64,000 nucleotides of DNA from Acholoe squamosa (Eukaryota; Annelida; Polychaeta; Phyllodocida; Polynoidae): NCBI GenBank assembly GCA_949317995.1, contig OX439047.1:32960950-33024949 (forward strand), written 5' to 3'. Positions 63,923 through 64,000 of this stretch are shown here, piece by piece (within the stretch, counting starts at the first letter, position 1; every line of letters begins with the position of its first letter). A program made the translations under genes and the position numbers. The notes beneath the pieces are model-generated. The model was not told the DNA's origin. It ran no database searches and saw only the letters and a program-made list of their open reading frames with translations.

Positions 63923-64000
63923 TTTATTATTTTAATGAAGTGGCATTGTTAGGTCCCAATATTAAAAGAGAATCGTATTCTAAATAAATAACAGCTGCTA

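Larger units (their letters stand above)
60430..64000 (-). mobile_element. Polinton/adintovirus-like DNA element, partial (runs off the window)
   Basis: Five non-overlapping ORFs lie on the minus strand in this extremely AT-rich stretch, with short spacers and no introns, unlike the host genes. The adenovirus-type protease is a hallmark of Polintons/Mavericks and adintoviruses (established knowledge). Capsid, packaging ATPase, polymerase and integrase genes would lie beyond 64000 and are not seen. The inner boundary near 60430 is approximate; I found no terminal repeat. Confidence 0.75.

Overview
The window is animal nuclear DNA, most likely from a marine invertebrate; I cannot name the species. 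The evidence is intron-rich genes with GT..AG introns, many small inverted-repeat transposons with TA, TTA/TAA or TTAA target duplications, CR1/Rex-like reverse-transcriptase fragments, a Ty3/gypsy LTR retrotransposon and the end of a Polinton/adintovirus-like DNA element. Host DNA is AT-rich. The LTR element is strikingly GC-rich, and the last 3.5 kb are extremely AT-rich.

Layout. (1) 138-778 +: last exon of a class A (rhodopsin-like) GPCR, cut by the window edge. (2) 5406-28710 +: a complete 23-exon gene for a type I membrane protein of 1324 residues: signal peptide, three YWTD beta-propellers each followed by an EGF module, a Thr/Pro-rich stalk, one transmembrane helix and a 91-residue tail. 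All 23 exons join in frame. Its introns hold reverse-transcriptase pseudogenes, MITEs and minisatellites. (3) About 28720-30739: a tandem array with a 45-bp unit and 90/135-bp higher-order periods, just after the stop codon. (4) 34643-48512 and 49434-53068, both minus strand: a tandem pair of Rho-family GTPase genes with unusual G1 and switch II sequences. The downstream copy is open but carries a 10-kb LTR retrotransposon in its second intron, in antisense; the upstream copy has a frameshift in exon 1. (5) 36373-46416 +: a very young Ty3/gypsy element (LTRs differ by 2 substitutions and one G-run length change) with gag, pol and a third 928-residue ORF encoding C2H2 zinc fingers and a long charged coiled coil. 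(6) 53.1-57 kb: MITEs, a perfect 41-bp hairpin and a duplicated AT-rich repeat. (7) 57280-59677, minus: a five-exon gene for a 241-residue protein with a 13-residue Glu/Pro/Gln repeat, which I do not recognise. (8) About 60430-64000, minus: five co-oriented ORFs of a Polinton/adintovirus-like element that runs off the window: an adenovirus-type cysteine protease, a small membrane protein, a coiled-coil protein, a protein that reads as two tandem death domains, and an orphan 237-residue protein.

The most notable part is the last one. A virus-like element with an adenain-type protease carries, in the same gene row, a protein apparently made of two tandem death domains. This suggests interference with host death-domain signalling, by analogy with viral proteins built from two tandem death-fold domains. 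The second notable item is the LTR element's third ORF, with a possible spliced C-terminus.
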